NCBI RefSeq assembly: GCF_034421375.1
Contig: NZ_CP139779.1
Coordinates: 2,914,001 to 2,978,000, forward strand
Direction of reading: 5' to 3'
From: Microbacterium invictum
Lineage (GTDB): Bacteria > Actinomycetota > Actinomycetes > Actinomycetales > Microbacteriaceae
Length of the DNA: 64,000 nucleotides
In this document: in pieces, positions 9,138-18,259 of the stretch
Numbering within the stretch: position 1 is the stretch's first letter
How the letters are laid out: each line of letters begins with the position of its first letter
The notes under the pieces: model-generated
Told to the model about the DNA's origin: nothing
Databases searched by the model: none
Seen by the model: only the letters and a program-made list of their open reading frames with translations
Made by a program: the position numbers and the translations under genes

Positions 9138-10236
9138 GGCCCCACAGTATTCAACCCCTGACGATTGGTCCGAATCAGAAACGTGACCGTCACATCGGAC
9201 TGGATCACATCCTCTCCGCCGGCGCAACCGTGCCCACCATCCGCATCAACGGCGTAACCGTCGATCCATAGGAGTGCTAATGCCCGCAACCCGTAAAGTG
9301 ACCCCGAAAGCGACACGGCTTCTGTCGTACCTAGAGAAGGTCAACGGCGACTCGGCGCGCGTTCATCCTCGTGGAGCGCTTCGCCAAGACCGTGACCTTC
9401 TTGTGGCTTTTTCATGCCTACGATTCGTCGCATGACGCGCTCCTTGGCGGTTACGCAGGCACCGGTGCCGCGCTAATCGACGCGCGACATGTTGTGGTGT
9501 GCCTTAACCCGGCCGGGTCGCTCTATTCGTCCACGAAGGCGCTGAAGCACCTCACCGTCGCGCACACCGCGCACGAGGTCGAGTTGCGGCGGATGGGGGA
9601 GACGATCGAGTAACGTCCTCTTCGGCGCGTTGCACGGTGTATGCCTCCCCACTTCCGCCACCGGCGAAGCTCTCCTGCCGATTATCCGCGGCCTGCACGT
9701 CGTCAACGGCGTTGACGACACGGAGGCGCTGACGTGAGCCTGATGGGGTTCGGGATGCGCCTGTCCGGTTTTTCGCGAACGGCGGCAACACGTCGTATAT
9801 GCGGTCCACGAACCCGGCACGCATTCCCGCAACCGTGTTCAGCGTCCCGGTCCGGCTCGTCTACACCGGGCCCGACAACTCCGACACCCCCTCCCTGCGC
9901 GGCACACGAAATTGTTCGCACGCAACCTCAGGGGTGCGGGTTGGCCGTTTACGGTGCGGGAGCCGTCGACGCGCGCACAAGAGTTCGCGACGGGTCTTGC
10001 CCACCGCCGCGAACAGGACTGACCATTGCGGGGCGCGTACGCTCACCAGTCTGATCCTGGCCGGCCGTGGAAAGGGACACAGGCTGCGAGACGCACCTGA
10101 CGGTGTCAGGGGCACCGCTTGCGCGAGAGTCCAAAGCTGTGTTGGCGGCGATATATCAGCGTGCTCTAGTCTCGAAACGCCAGCATCGCGACGCGCCACC
10201 GGAAGTCCTGGATGCCGGATGAACGGAGGCCAGGCC
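9138..10236. other. about 1.1 kb without an intact gene; coding-like debris
   Basis: Plus-strand fragments look like pieces of former genes. One reads MPATRKVTPKATRLLSYLE from about 9281. After a frame change a second runs from about 9362 to 9613, and a third from about 9613 to 9737 ends GLHVVNGVDDTEALT. A further short piece covers about 9740-10015. The first three read best as one protein broken by frameshifts. I cannot name its family. Prophage or other mobile origin is possible but not shown. The last 200 bp before 10237 should hold the promoter of the next gene. Confidence 0.45.
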
Positions 10237-11604
10237 ATGCGCGACACACCAAAATCACCCCCTCTCGTTACGCGACGCGTCCTGCTCGCCGGGTCGCTGT
10301 TGGGTGCGGCCGGTGCCCTCGCTTCCGCCGCAGGACCGTCAGCGGCTGCATCGTACGCAGCCATCCCGCGGTTGCCGGGTGAGACTGCGCGCACGGCCAC
10401 CGTCACATCACGCACCGGGCGAAGCCGGTACGAGGTGATCGACGTCATGGTCAGCGGCGACCCGGTGCGGCTTTTCGTACCGCACACCGCAGTACCGTCT
10501 GCCACTGGCCGCCAGGGTGTGGTTTGGTTCTTCCATGCAAACGGGAGCAATCACACATCGCTCTCCACCGCTTTCGGCTACGTTGCCGACCAGCTGGCGG
10601 ACGACGGGCTCGTAAGCATCTGCCCCAATTTCGGCGGCACGACCTGGACCGGTCCGCGCGCGCTCGAGCTGTTGAGGGCCGTCGTCGATTGGGCCAACGG
10701 GCTGTGGAACATCACCGCGAGCCTGCTGCGTGCCACCTCGGCCGGTGGCGCGCTCTTGACGTGGGCCTACGGCAACCGCCTCATTCCGGCAGTGATCGGC
10801 GGGTATACCGTGAACGGCGTCTACGACATGGAGGAGCGGGCACGGCGACTGCCGGACGACACGATCGACGACTACAACGGCGACTGGGGGCTCCTCGCGG
10901 CCTCAAACCCGGCACGGATGCCCCGCTCGGTGTGGCAGGGCACGCGGTTGCGCATCACGGGCACCCCTGCTGACACCGTTGTACCCTTCGCCTCTCACGG
11001 CCGCGCTCTGTACGCCGCCGCGTCGCCCTTCGCGGCGAATGCGTCCCTGTTCGAGACACCGGCGACCGGCACCGGCGGTCATGGGGTGCCGTCAGCGACC
11101 AACAAGGACATGCTCGACACGTTCCGCCAGTGGCTCGTCGATGCGAAGGATGACACCCCAGCCCCGCCCGCGCTGCCTGGGGCGGGCACATACGAGAACG
11201 GATCGGGCCAGATCGCCCTGACAGGCACGTGGGCGGTGCTCACCTCCTCGAAGGACAGCGGCGGTAGCATCGCCCACTCCAGCAGCTCCGGCGCATCGGT
11301 AACCCTCGCCTTCACCGGCACGGGTGTGAGCTGGATCAGCCGCACCTCGCCGGCATCCGGCATCAACGAGGTCGTGCTCGATGGGATCGTCGTCGCCACC
11401 GTCGATCGTTACAGTCCAGCCTCGCGGTACTCGCAGACCGTCTGGACGAGCCCCGCCCTCGCACGCGGCGAGCACACGATCACGATTCGCCGCACGGGAC
11501 GCAAGAACCGGTCCTCGACCGGGTCGAACATCGTCCTCGACGCCCTCGTCGTCGTCGACTCCGGCACGACACCACCCGGTGGGGAGCAGGTCGCCCTCCC
11601 GTAG
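10237..11604 (+). CDS. Tat-exported esterase-like protein with C-terminal carbohydrate-binding-like domain
   Basis: 455 residues. The N-terminus has a twin-arginine signal (TRRVLLAGSLLGAAGALA, then an A-rich cleavage area). Residues about 50-310 form an alpha/beta-hydrolase-like domain: VVWFFHANGSNH is the oxyanion region, ATSAGGALL the nucleophile elbow, GTPADTVVP the probable acid and GGHGVP the probable histidine. From about residue 325 a second domain (GTYENGSGQIALTGTW to LDALVVVD) is clearly the same module that occurs three times in the protein at 22987-25401. The ATG at 10237 is preferred because GGAGG lies 7 bp upstream. It could remove acyl groups from, or bind, the exported polysaccharide. 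A paralogue lies at 27819-29045. Confidence 0.75.
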   Translation: MRDTPKSPPLVTRRVLLAGSLLGAAGALASAAGPSAAASYAAIPRLPGETARTATVTSRTGRSRYEVIDVMVSGDPVRLFVPHTAVPSATGRQGVVWFFHANGSNHTSLSTAFGYVADQLADDGLVSICPNFGGTTWTGPRALELLRAVVDWANGLWNITASLLRATSAGGALLTWAYGNRLIPAVIGGYTVNGVYDMEERARRLPDDTIDDYNGDWGLLAASNPARMPRSVWQGTRLRITGTPADTVVPFASHGRALYAAASPFAANASLFETPATGTGGHGVPSATNKDMLDTFRQWLVDAKDDTPAPPALPGAGTYENGSGQIALTGTWAVLTSSKDSGGSIAHSSSSGASVTLAFTGTGVSWISRTSPASGINEVVLDGIVVATVDRYSPASRYSQTVWTSPALARGEHTITIRRTGRKNRSSTGSNIVLDALVVVDSGTTPPGGEQVALP

Positions 11605-11756
11605 CCGGTTGCGACGGGCCTTCGATCAGACCGCCCCACCATTCGCCTCGGCGCCGGGTGGGCCCGGCAGCATCCGACAGCCCCCGAGTGGCGAGTGACG
11701 TTCGGCGTCGACGTCGCAAAGCAGAAGTGAGCTTTTCACGCCAGTATCTTGACTTC

Positions 11757-11987
11757 ATGGACACGATTTTCAGCAAGATGCGCGAGGGGTCGGGGGGCGG
11801 CCGGCGGAGTCGAGACCGCGTGCAGGCGAAGCGAGTTTTCGGCTTCGTCGTGGCACCGGAAGACGAACACCTGGTGGCTCAGATGCAGGCCATCGCCGAT
11901 CAACGGCATTCCGATGTCGAAGCCGAACTGCGGCTTGCGGTCAGCAATTACGTGGCGTTGAACCAGGACCAACTGAATCAGCCCTGA
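11757..11987 (+). CDS. small protein, unknown (possible ribbon-helix-helix type)
   Basis: 76 residues, MDTIFSKMREGSGGGRRSR at the start, then a basic stretch, FGFVVAPEDEHLVAQMQAI and a helical C-terminus with DVEAELRLAVSNYVAL. The C-terminal helix pair resembles short ribbon-helix-helix regulators only loosely. No good Shine-Dalgarno sequence lies before the ATG, and a longer frame is open from 11658, so start and even expression are uncertain. It lies between an esterase-like gene and the small membrane protein. Function is not known. Confidence 0.4.
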   Translation: MDTIFSKMREGSGGGRRSRDRVQAKRVFGFVVAPEDEHLVAQMQAIADQRHSDVEAELRLAVSNYVALNQDQLNQP

Positions 11988-12039
11988 AAGCGAAGGAGTG
12001 ATCGCACACCGGCTCGAGACCCCGGATGCATATCGATGT

Positions 12040-12062
12040 TGTCGACGACGCTCGAGGAGTAG
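12040..12062 (+). repeat. solitary IS30-type terminal repeat copy
   Basis: 23 bp beginning TGTCGACGACGCTCGAGGAG, identical at 22 of 23 positions to the outer end of the IS30 repeats at 6427 and 7794. Similarity stops after this, and no transposase piece is next to it. It may be a relic end of a lost copy or a preferred IS30 target resembling its own ends. Confidence 0.6.
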
Positions 12063-12183
12063 ACGACCGCGCCGTGTGACAACAAGGCCTGCGACACGCG
12101 GACAGTGTCCCCTGGCGACGCACGATCCCGCTATCGTTCGAAGTACCTCGCCAGATGCACCACCGGACTCGAAGGAGAGTCTC

Positions 12184-12333
12184 ATGGTTACTTCCCTGAT
12201 CGCCCTGTCGATTTGGTTCCTCCTCTCACTCGTCGCCGGACTCATCCTGGGCCGCACCATCTCCATCGCGGACGCCCGCAGGCGCGGAGAGGCGTCGCTG
12301 TTCTCCACACTGACCCGCTCTACCGGCAGCTAG
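12184..12333 (+). CDS. small single-span membrane protein
   Basis: 49 residues, with a good ribosome binding site (GAAGGAGA) 6 bp before the ATG. The N-terminal half, LIALSIWFLLSLVAGLILG, is one membrane helix and is followed by a short polar tail (RTISIADARRRGEASLFST). No family is recognised. It is the first clear gene in front of the acyltransferase at 12400 and may be an accessory membrane subunit of the EPS machinery; that is inference from position only. Confidence 0.6.
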   Translation: MVTSLIALSIWFLLSLVAGLILGRTISIADARRRGEASLFSTLTRSTGS

Positions 12334-12399
12334 ACACTTCAGCGCGCTGCGAGGCGGGAGTTAACGGCAGAGAAACGTCCAAGTGGGAGGATGCCTCTC

Positions 12400-13476
12400 A
12401 TGACGTCGTCCGGCCCGAACAGCGCGCGCCTGCTTCGCCTCGACTCGCTCACCGGCGTGCGCTTCTTCGCGGCCTTGCTCGTCTTCGGCTTCCACGCCCT
12501 CCACTACGTGAGCGGTCTCGAGGTCTTCTCCGCCGGCATGGTGGGCGTGTCGCTGTTCTACATCCTCAGCGGATTCGTCATGGCGTGGACCGCGCGCGAG
12601 GACGACAGGCCATCGTTGTTCTACCGACGACGGTTCGCGCGGATCTATCCCGCGTTCATCGCCGCCTGGCTGGTGTCGCTCGCCCTGCTTCTCGTCTCAG
12701 GCAATCTCATGGCGTGGGATGCTCTACCGCCGACGCTTCTTCAGGCCTGGATACCGATCGAGGATGCCTACTTCGCAGGAAGCGCCGTCTTCTGGAGCCT
12801 CTCGTGCGAGGCCTTCTTCTACCTGATGTTCCCGCTCATCCATCGGGCCATGCGTCGGCTGCAGACACGAGGCGTTGTCTTGGTGGCTGCCGGTGCGGCG
12901 TCGATCAGCCTCGGGGTTGCCCTTGCGGCCCTGAACGTGACAGAGTCGCCGTTCGCCCGCTGGTTCCTCATCATCTTCCCGCCGCTGAGGTTGATGGAGT
13001 TCATCATCGGTGTGGCGCTCGGAATGCTGTTCCGCCGCGGATTCCGTCTGCCCGTGCCGCTCTGGGCAGCGGTCGTCCTCTCCCTCGCCGCGGTGGCGCT
13101 GGCATCCATCGCGCCCTACTCGCTGTCGCGATACGCTGTGACCCTCATCCCCTTCGTGCTTCTCGTCGGAGCGATCGCCACGGCTGACCTCGGCGAGCGC
13201 CCGAGTCTGTTCCGGTGGAAGCCGCTGGTCGAGCTCGGTGTGTGGTCGTACTGCTTCTACCTCCTCCACGCCATGGTGCTCTCGGTGACCTTCCGAGCTC
13301 CGCGCGCCCTCGGCATCGACGCCCCGTACCTCTGGCTCGGCGTCGCGCTCATCCTCTCGATCGCCGCCGCATGGCTGCTCCACGTCGTCGTCGAGCGGCC
13401 CTTCGAGAAGCGGCTGCGCCCGGCGAAGACGCCTCGCCTCGACGACGACACGAGGGTCGCCCCCTCTCGCCGGTGA
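12400..13476 (+). CDS. acyltransferase 3 family membrane protein
   Basis: 358 residues. LDSLTGVRFFAALLVFGFHALHY carries the conserved R and H. SLFYILSGFVMAWT, YRRRFARIYPAF and about ten hydrophobic helices complete the acyltransferase 3 pattern. The C-terminus VERPFEKRLR is also typical. An in-frame ATG at 12391 is too close to the GGGAGG sequence at 12385-12390; the ATG at 12400 has the usual spacing and is chosen. The protein would add an acyl group to the EPS, probably on the outer face or during export. It ends 37 bp before the convergent glycosylphosphotransferase gene. Confidence 0.87.
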   Translation: MTSSGPNSARLLRLDSLTGVRFFAALLVFGFHALHYVSGLEVFSAGMVGVSLFYILSGFVMAWTAREDDRPSLFYRRRFARIYPAFIAAWLVSLALLLVSGNLMAWDALPPTLLQAWIPIEDAYFAGSAVFWSLSCEAFFYLMFPLIHRAMRRLQTRGVVLVAAGAASISLGVALAALNVTESPFARWFLIIFPPLRLMEFIIGVALGMLFRRGFRLPVPLWAAVVLSLAAVALASIAPYSLSRYAVTLIPFVLLVGAIATADLGERPSLFRWKPLVELGVWSYCFYLLHAMVLSVTFRAPRALGIDAPYLWLGVALILSIAAAWLLHVVVERPFEKRLRPAKTPRLDDDTRVAPSRR

Positions 13477-13513
13477 GACTCACCGGGCCTTGGTCTGGCT
13501 GTACTTTCGCGGC

Positions 13514-15056
13514 TCAGTAGGCCCCATCGGTCTTCAGCACAGCCCGAACGGTCTTGAAGAGAATCGCGAAGTCGCCGGTCAGGGTCCAGTTCTCCACGTA
13601 GAACAGATCCAGCCTGACCGTGTCTTCCCAGTTCAGGTCGCTGCGTCCGCTGACCTGCCAGAGGCCGGTGATACCGGGCTTGACCAGGAACCGCCGATGA
13701 ACGGTGTCGGAATACAGCTCCACCTCGCGAACCAGCGGGGGACGGGGCCCGACGAGCGACATCGATCCGCGCAGCACATTGAGCAGCTGGGGCAGTTCGT
13801 CGAGGCTGTAGCGGCGCAGGAACCGCCCGACAGTGGTCACCCTCGGGTCATCCTTCATCTTGAACATCACGTCGTTTCCGCGATCGCCCGCGACGGCCTG
13901 GAGCTCCGCAAGCCGTTCTTCGGCGTCGATGAACATCGAGCGGAACTTGAGCATCGGAAATGTCTCGCCGCCGAGCCCGACGCGTTCCTGCCGGAAGAGG
14001 ATGCCACCGGGCGTCGTCGCGCCGACCAACACGGCGACGATGACGAGCAGAGGCGAGAGGATCAGCAACAGCATCCCCGACGCGGCGATATCGAACGCCC
14101 GCTTGGCATAGAGCTTTCCCCCGCCGTACCTCGGCGTCTCGACATGCACCAACGGCAGGCCCGCGACCGGTCTCGTGTGAAGTCGAGGCCCCCCGATATC
14201 CGTGAGGCTGGGGGCGACGATGAGGTGGTGCCGACCGGGTTCGAGCTTCCAGCTGAGGCTCCGAACCGTGCCGGCATCGAGTTCGTTCGAGCTGCTGATG
14301 AGGACGGTGTCGGCGCCGACACGCTCCATCGTCTCGATGACGTTCGTGACAGACCCCGATACAGCGATGTTGGTGCCCGGGATGTAGTCGGCGATGCGAC
14401 CACTCGGAGTGCACGCACCGACCACGTGGAGTCCCGCTGCCGGTGTGCGTGCGAGATCTGCGGCGGTCTTCGCGATCGATTGCTCCGACCCGACGATGAG
14501 CACCCGGTCCGACCACTCGCCTCTGCGGCGCCTTCTGACCAGCCACTTGCGGAAGAGCCAGCGCGACAGGACGAGAGCGCCTCCTGCCGAGAGCAATCCG
14601 AAGAACAGAACGAAGTGAATACCTGCGACGCTCGCGAGATACGCCACGAGCGCAACGCCTGCGAAGGACAGGAACACCGCATGCACGACGGCGCGATACT
14701 CCTCGGTCCCAGTCCCGACCACACGGCTGTTTCGGCTGCCGAGCATCGAGAGGAGCAGAAGGATGACCCCGGCGATCGTCGCTGCCACGAAGATCACCGA
14801 CACCTCGGTCCGCCCGTGCAATGCGGGAAGCATGTACGGCTGCGAACCGAGGATGGTTGCGAGGGTCAGCGAGGTGAGAACGATGAGGGTGTCACTGAGG
14901 ACGAGCCACCCCGCGTAGCGCTTGGCCCAACGGGATCCCCCGCCCCCCCGGCGCGGGGGCGCCAGGAGGGGAGTCGTCTGTACGACGACGTTCCAGCGTC
15001 ATACGCCCGCTCGACATCTTCGGCTGAGCGCTTTCACTCGGCGCGAGAGTGACCAT
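13514..15056 (-). CDS. polyprenyl glycosylphosphotransferase (EPS initiating enzyme), apparent frameshift
   Basis: Transfers a hexose-1-phosphate from a UDP-sugar to undecaprenyl phosphate and so starts repeat-unit synthesis. An N-terminal membrane region of four or five helices is followed by a Rossmann-like domain (VLIVGSEQS), a final membrane helix, and the catalytic domain with KRAFDIAASG, FRQERVGL, KFRSM, SLDELPQLLNVLRG, SLVGPRPP and PGITGLWQVSGRS. The frame with all of this is open only up to a stop near 15000 and has no good start. In another frame an ATG at 15056 with GGGGAG upstream begins MVTLAPSESAQPKMSSG. The two frames join in the C7 run at 14943-14949. The span is 3n+1 bp. Either a sequencing error or a real frameshift. 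Confidence 0.85.
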
Positions 15057-15179
15057 CGAACTCCCCAGTTCGGGCGGAAGCCGATGCCGCGTTCGACAAG
15101 AGGCGAGTCCCCGCTCGCCAGGCCCCCGACATCGGAATCAACCATTCTCACTATGACCGCTGTATGAGCGCCTGAGGTT

Positions 15180-15204
15180 ACTCACGTGTTACAGGCACGT
15201 GAGT
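15180..15204. promoter_or_regulatory. perfect palindrome between divergent EPS transcription units
   Basis: ACTCACGTG, seven bases, CACGTGAGT: a perfect inverted repeat with 9-bp arms. It lies in the 250-bp space between the leftward glycosylphosphotransferase gene and the rightward operon starting at 15307. No T-run follows, so an operator is more likely than a terminator. Confidence 0.5.
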
Positions 15205-15306
15205 ACTCGAGGAGACGAAGACGGGCCCCCTGTGATCCGCCGGCTCCGGCCAACGATTCAGAGTACGGAAACAGACCCGTCATGTACAGCCGTTACGGTG
15301 GGGACG

Positions 15307-16233
15307 GTGAAACACCGCGCGTCATTCATCCGTCGATCGGGGCGGCTCGTCGCCGACCCATCCGAAGACCAGGTGGGGCGGTCCCGACGGACGCGGCGGT
15401 GGGCTTTCATCGGATCGGGCATCATCCTCGCGCTGGCAACCGTCGGGGGCTTTCTGACGGTGACCGCAACCACTCCACGACCGATCCCCGCAGCGACCCT
15501 GTCGCCCGTCGCGGTACCGGAGTACACCCCTCCCCCGCCGCCGACTGAGCCTGCTGTCCCGGCGAACCTCGTCACGGACACGGTGTCGGGCCAGCGAGTC
15601 TTTCTGCGTCCCGCGACCTCCGGCACGATAGGGATCGCATATCTCCTCCCCGATGCCGGTGATGACGCCTCGACACTTCTCGTCGGCGCCTTGGCGGACG
15701 CGCTGAACGACGCGGGCCTCGCGATCGCGACCGGTGACCTGGGCGGAACATCGTGGGGATCCCCGACATCGACGACGAGCCTGTCGGAGTTGCGGGCTTG
15801 GGCGGAGCCCCAGGTGGGTGACGTTCCCGTCCTCTACTTCGGCGTGGGGATGGGAGCGACGACCGCAGTGACCGCCCTGAGTCGAGAGCCCGACGTGCCC
15901 GTCGCGTGCACGTATGCGGTCGCTCCGGTCACCGACCTCGCAACCCTCGCTACCGCCGATCCTCGGGTCCGCCAGCAGATCGCGACGGGATGGGGACGCA
16001 TCCCCGATGCGGCAGAGAATCCCAGCCTCCTGATCCCGGGGCTGCCGACCGACACGGTCTATCGCGTCATCGTCCCCGCTGCACCCGAAGCACGCGTCAC
16101 GGACGCCAACGCATTCGTGTCCGGTCTGCAGGAGTCGGGCCACACGGTGACCTCACTGACGGCGTCTGCGGACGCGAGCATCGCGTCGCTGTCGCGCGAC
16201 ATCCTGGTCTTCGGCCAGGAGTGCCTGTCGTGA
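15307..16233 (+). CDS. membrane-anchored alpha/beta-hydrolase-like protein, probably inactive
   Basis: 308 residues. A basic N-terminus is followed by one membrane helix (WAFIGSGIILALATVGGF), a proline-rich linker (TPPPPPTEPAVPA) and an exported hydrolase-like domain. DLGGTSWGSP aligns with NFGGTTWTGP in the esterase at 10237. The nucleophile elbow reads GVGMG with glycine in place of serine, and the acid position (PEARVT) is also changed, so it looks like a pseudo-enzyme. GTG at 15307 is chosen because GTGGGGA precedes it; an earlier in-frame GTG at 15199 lies within the palindrome. It overlaps the next gene by 4 bp. Confidence 0.65.
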   Translation: MKHRASFIRRSGRLVADPSEDQVGRSRRTRRWAFIGSGIILALATVGGFLTVTATTPRPIPAATLSPVAVPEYTPPPPPTEPAVPANLVTDTVSGQRVFLRPATSGTIGIAYLLPDAGDDASTLLVGALADALNDAGLAIATGDLGGTSWGSPTSTTSLSELRAWAEPQVGDVPVLYFGVGMGATTAVTALSREPDVPVACTYAVAPVTDLATLATADPRVRQQIATGWGRIPDAAENPSLLIPGLPTDTVYRVIVPAAPEARVTDANAFVSGLQESGHTVTSLTASADASIASLSRDILVFGQECLS

Positions 16234-17231
16234 CCGGTCGCATCCGCGTCCTGCATTCTCTGGCACCGCCTGATGGCACGACGAAGTACGTCGACCAGAT
16301 GACCGATGGTGCGCCCGATGACGTCGAGGTCACCTACTTCTCGTGGAAGCGAGCCCTCCGCGGCGACTACGACGTGCTGCATCTCCATTGGCCCGAGCTT
16401 CTCCTGCGTGCCCGTTCACGCCCGAAGAGGTTCGCGAAGCGACAGGCGATGAGGGCAACGCTCTTCCTCGCACGACGTCGGGGCACGCCGATCGTGCGGA
16501 CGGTGCACAATCTGCAGCCGCACGAGAGCGGCGGCCGCGCCGAGCGGCGCATCCTCGCCGCCGTCGACCGGCAGACGGCACTCTTCATCCGCCTGAATCC
16601 CACCACCGATCTGCCGACGCGCTATTCGGCGGTGACGATTCTGCACGGTCACTACCGCGACCGCTTCGCAGACCACCGACGTTCTCTCAGAGAGAGCGGC
16701 CGTATCCTCTACTTCGGAATCATCCGGCCGTACAAGAACGTGGAGAAACTGATCGAGGTCTATACCGCCGAAGCACGACCGGGCACCCACCTGCGCATCG
16801 TCGGCTCACCGAGCCCCGAACTGCGTGGCCGCATCGAGCGCGCCGCTGCGTCACACCCCGACGTGACGACGCGCCTCGCCTTCGTCGAGGACTCCGAACT
16901 GGTATCCGAGATCACCGCAGCCACGCTCGTCGTGCTCCCCTATGCAGAGATGCACAATTCAGGAGCGGCCCTCGTCGCGCTGTCCCTCGACCGGCCCATC
17001 CTCGTTCCTCGCACGCCGTCGAACGAGGCGCTGGCGACAGAAGTCGGCGCCCCGTGGGTGCAGCTGTACGACGGCGACCTCGACGGTGAGGTCCTCGACG
17101 GCGCCCTCGCCGCCGCCGAGGTGCTCGGCGCGGACGAACGGCCCCGTCTCGAAGGCAGGGACTGGGATGAGGTGGGCCGGCGCCACCGGGACGTCTACCG
17201 ATCAGTGCTCTCACGTGGAGGAGATGAATGA
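16230..17231 (+). CDS. glycosyltransferase, GT4-like
   Basis: 333 residues, GTG start in a GTGA overlap. The N-terminal half has DYDVLHLHWPE and TVHNLQPHE, typical for acceptor-side loops of GT-B enzymes. The C-terminal half has ILYFGIIRPYKNVEKL and VLPYAEMHNSGAALVALSL, which takes the place of the usual E-x7-E region; the first glutamate is retained in AEMHNSG. It resembles mannosyl- or glucosyltransferases of xanthan- and acetan-type EPS loci in layout. It overlaps the lipoprotein gene that follows by 4 bp. Donor and acceptor are unknown. Confidence 0.75.
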   Translation: MTGRIRVLHSLAPPDGTTKYVDQMTDGAPDDVEVTYFSWKRALRGDYDVLHLHWPELLLRARSRPKRFAKRQAMRATLFLARRRGTPIVRTVHNLQPHESGGRAERRILAAVDRQTALFIRLNPTTDLPTRYSAVTILHGHYRDRFADHRRSLRESGRILYFGIIRPYKNVEKLIEVYTAEARPGTHLRIVGSPSPELRGRIERAAASHPDVTTRLAFVEDSELVSEITAATLVVLPYAEMHNSGAALVALSLDRPILVPRTPSNEALATEVGAPWVQLYDGDLDGEVLDGALAAAEVLGADERPRLEGRDWDEVGRRHRDVYRSVLSRGGDE

Positions 17232-18103
17232 ACAGGGTCACTCGCGCGACGGTCGCGATCGCTGCAGCGGTGCTGCTTCTGGCCGGGTGCGCGCCCAGCC
17301 CCGCCCCGTCACCGACAGCATCCGCAACCGCCGACATCGACGTGGGCAAGTCGATCCCGTTCGCGACGGTGGACGGCGAGGAGCTCGCGCTCGACGCGTG
17401 CATCCCCGGCGACCGCTCGGCCGGCCCCTTCCCGTCGGTCGTGCTGATTCATGGCGGCGCGTTCCAAGAGGGTGACCGTTCGAACATGCTGGATCTGTGC
17501 GAGCGCCTCGCCGGCCAGGGGTTCGCCGCGTTCCCGATCGACTACCGCCTGCTTCCGGCCACCTATCCCTCTCAGATCGATGACACCCTCAGCGCGGTCT
17601 CGTGGCTCCGACAGCCCGAGCAGGTCGACCGCTTCGACATCGATCCCGACCAGTTGTCACTGCTGGGAAGCTCGGCAGGCGGGATCATCGCGCTGAGCGC
17701 GGCGGACCGGCTGGGCTTGAACGGCACTCCTGCTGCATCGGTCGTAACGCTGTCTGCCGGCGGGGACCTGACGGCGGACGCGTTGCAACTCGGCGATCCC
17801 GATCCCAACCTCGAGACCGTCGTCCTCGGATACCTCGGCTGCACGGACATCACCGACTGCGCCGTGGCCGCGGAGGCATCCCCGGTCTTCAACGTGTCGG
17901 GTCTGCCGCCCACCCTGCTCGTGCATGGATCCGAGGAGCTGATTCCCGTCGATCAGGCTGAGCTCCTCGAGTCGGCGATCGGCGCCGCGGGCGTGCCCGT
18001 CGAACTCGAGATCGTCGACGGCGATCGCCACGGCCTCTCACTTCTCGACCCGGCGACGGCGGCGGACGTCCTGGGCTTCCTGTCCGCCAATGCGTCACGC
18101 TAA
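17228..18103 (+). CDS. lipoprotein alpha/beta-hydrolase (esterase/lipase-like)
   Basis: 291 residues. The signal peptide ends in the lipobox LLAGC at about residue 19-23, so the mature protein is lipid-anchored on the outer membrane face. The catalytic domain has HGGAF (oxyanion hole), LLGSSAGGI (nucleophile serine), HGSEELIPVDQ (acid region) and DGDRHGL (histidine), so a full triad is likely. This is the BD-FAE/carboxylesterase type that cuts acetyl or feruloyl esters. It is translationally coupled to a glycosyltransferase. A likely role is deacylation of EPS or its oligosaccharides. Peptidase-like activity cannot be excluded. Confidence 0.75.
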   Translation: MNRVTRATVAIAAAVLLLAGCAPSPAPSPTASATADIDVGKSIPFATVDGEELALDACIPGDRSAGPFPSVVLIHGGAFQEGDRSNMLDLCERLAGQGFAAFPIDYRLLPATYPSQIDDTLSAVSWLRQPEQVDRFDIDPDQLSLLGSSAGGIIALSAADRLGLNGTPAASVVTLSAGGDLTADALQLGDPDPNLETVVLGYLGCTDITDCAVAAEASPVFNVSGLPPTLLVHGSEELIPVDQAELLESAIGAAGVPVELEIVDGDRHGLSLLDPATAADVLGFLSANASR

Positions 18104-18259
18104 CTTCATCTGACCCTCACGCACCGCAACACAGATGCAACAATCTTCCGATAGCGTTTCGACAGTTCACAGCTTGCGACGGGGGCGGCGTGTCCCCGTT
18201 TCGGGCTGGGCATCCCTGTTGCATCGCGAACACCGCGCAACAGACGAACGGATAACTCG

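Noticed and set aside
9799..10236. N-terminal extension of the esterase-like protein at 10237
   Set aside because: The extension lies before a clear ribosome binding site and a Tat signal peptide, which must be at the N-terminus.
9138..10236. Prophage remnant call
   Set aside because: No integrase, capsid, portal or tail gene can be recognised; the segments are only unassigned debris.
13490..15052. Long open frame on the plus strand, antisense to the glycosylphosphotransferase
   Set aside because: It is a GC-driven shadow: the product is low-complexity and rich in R, E, D and H, while the minus strand gives a fully recognisable enzyme.
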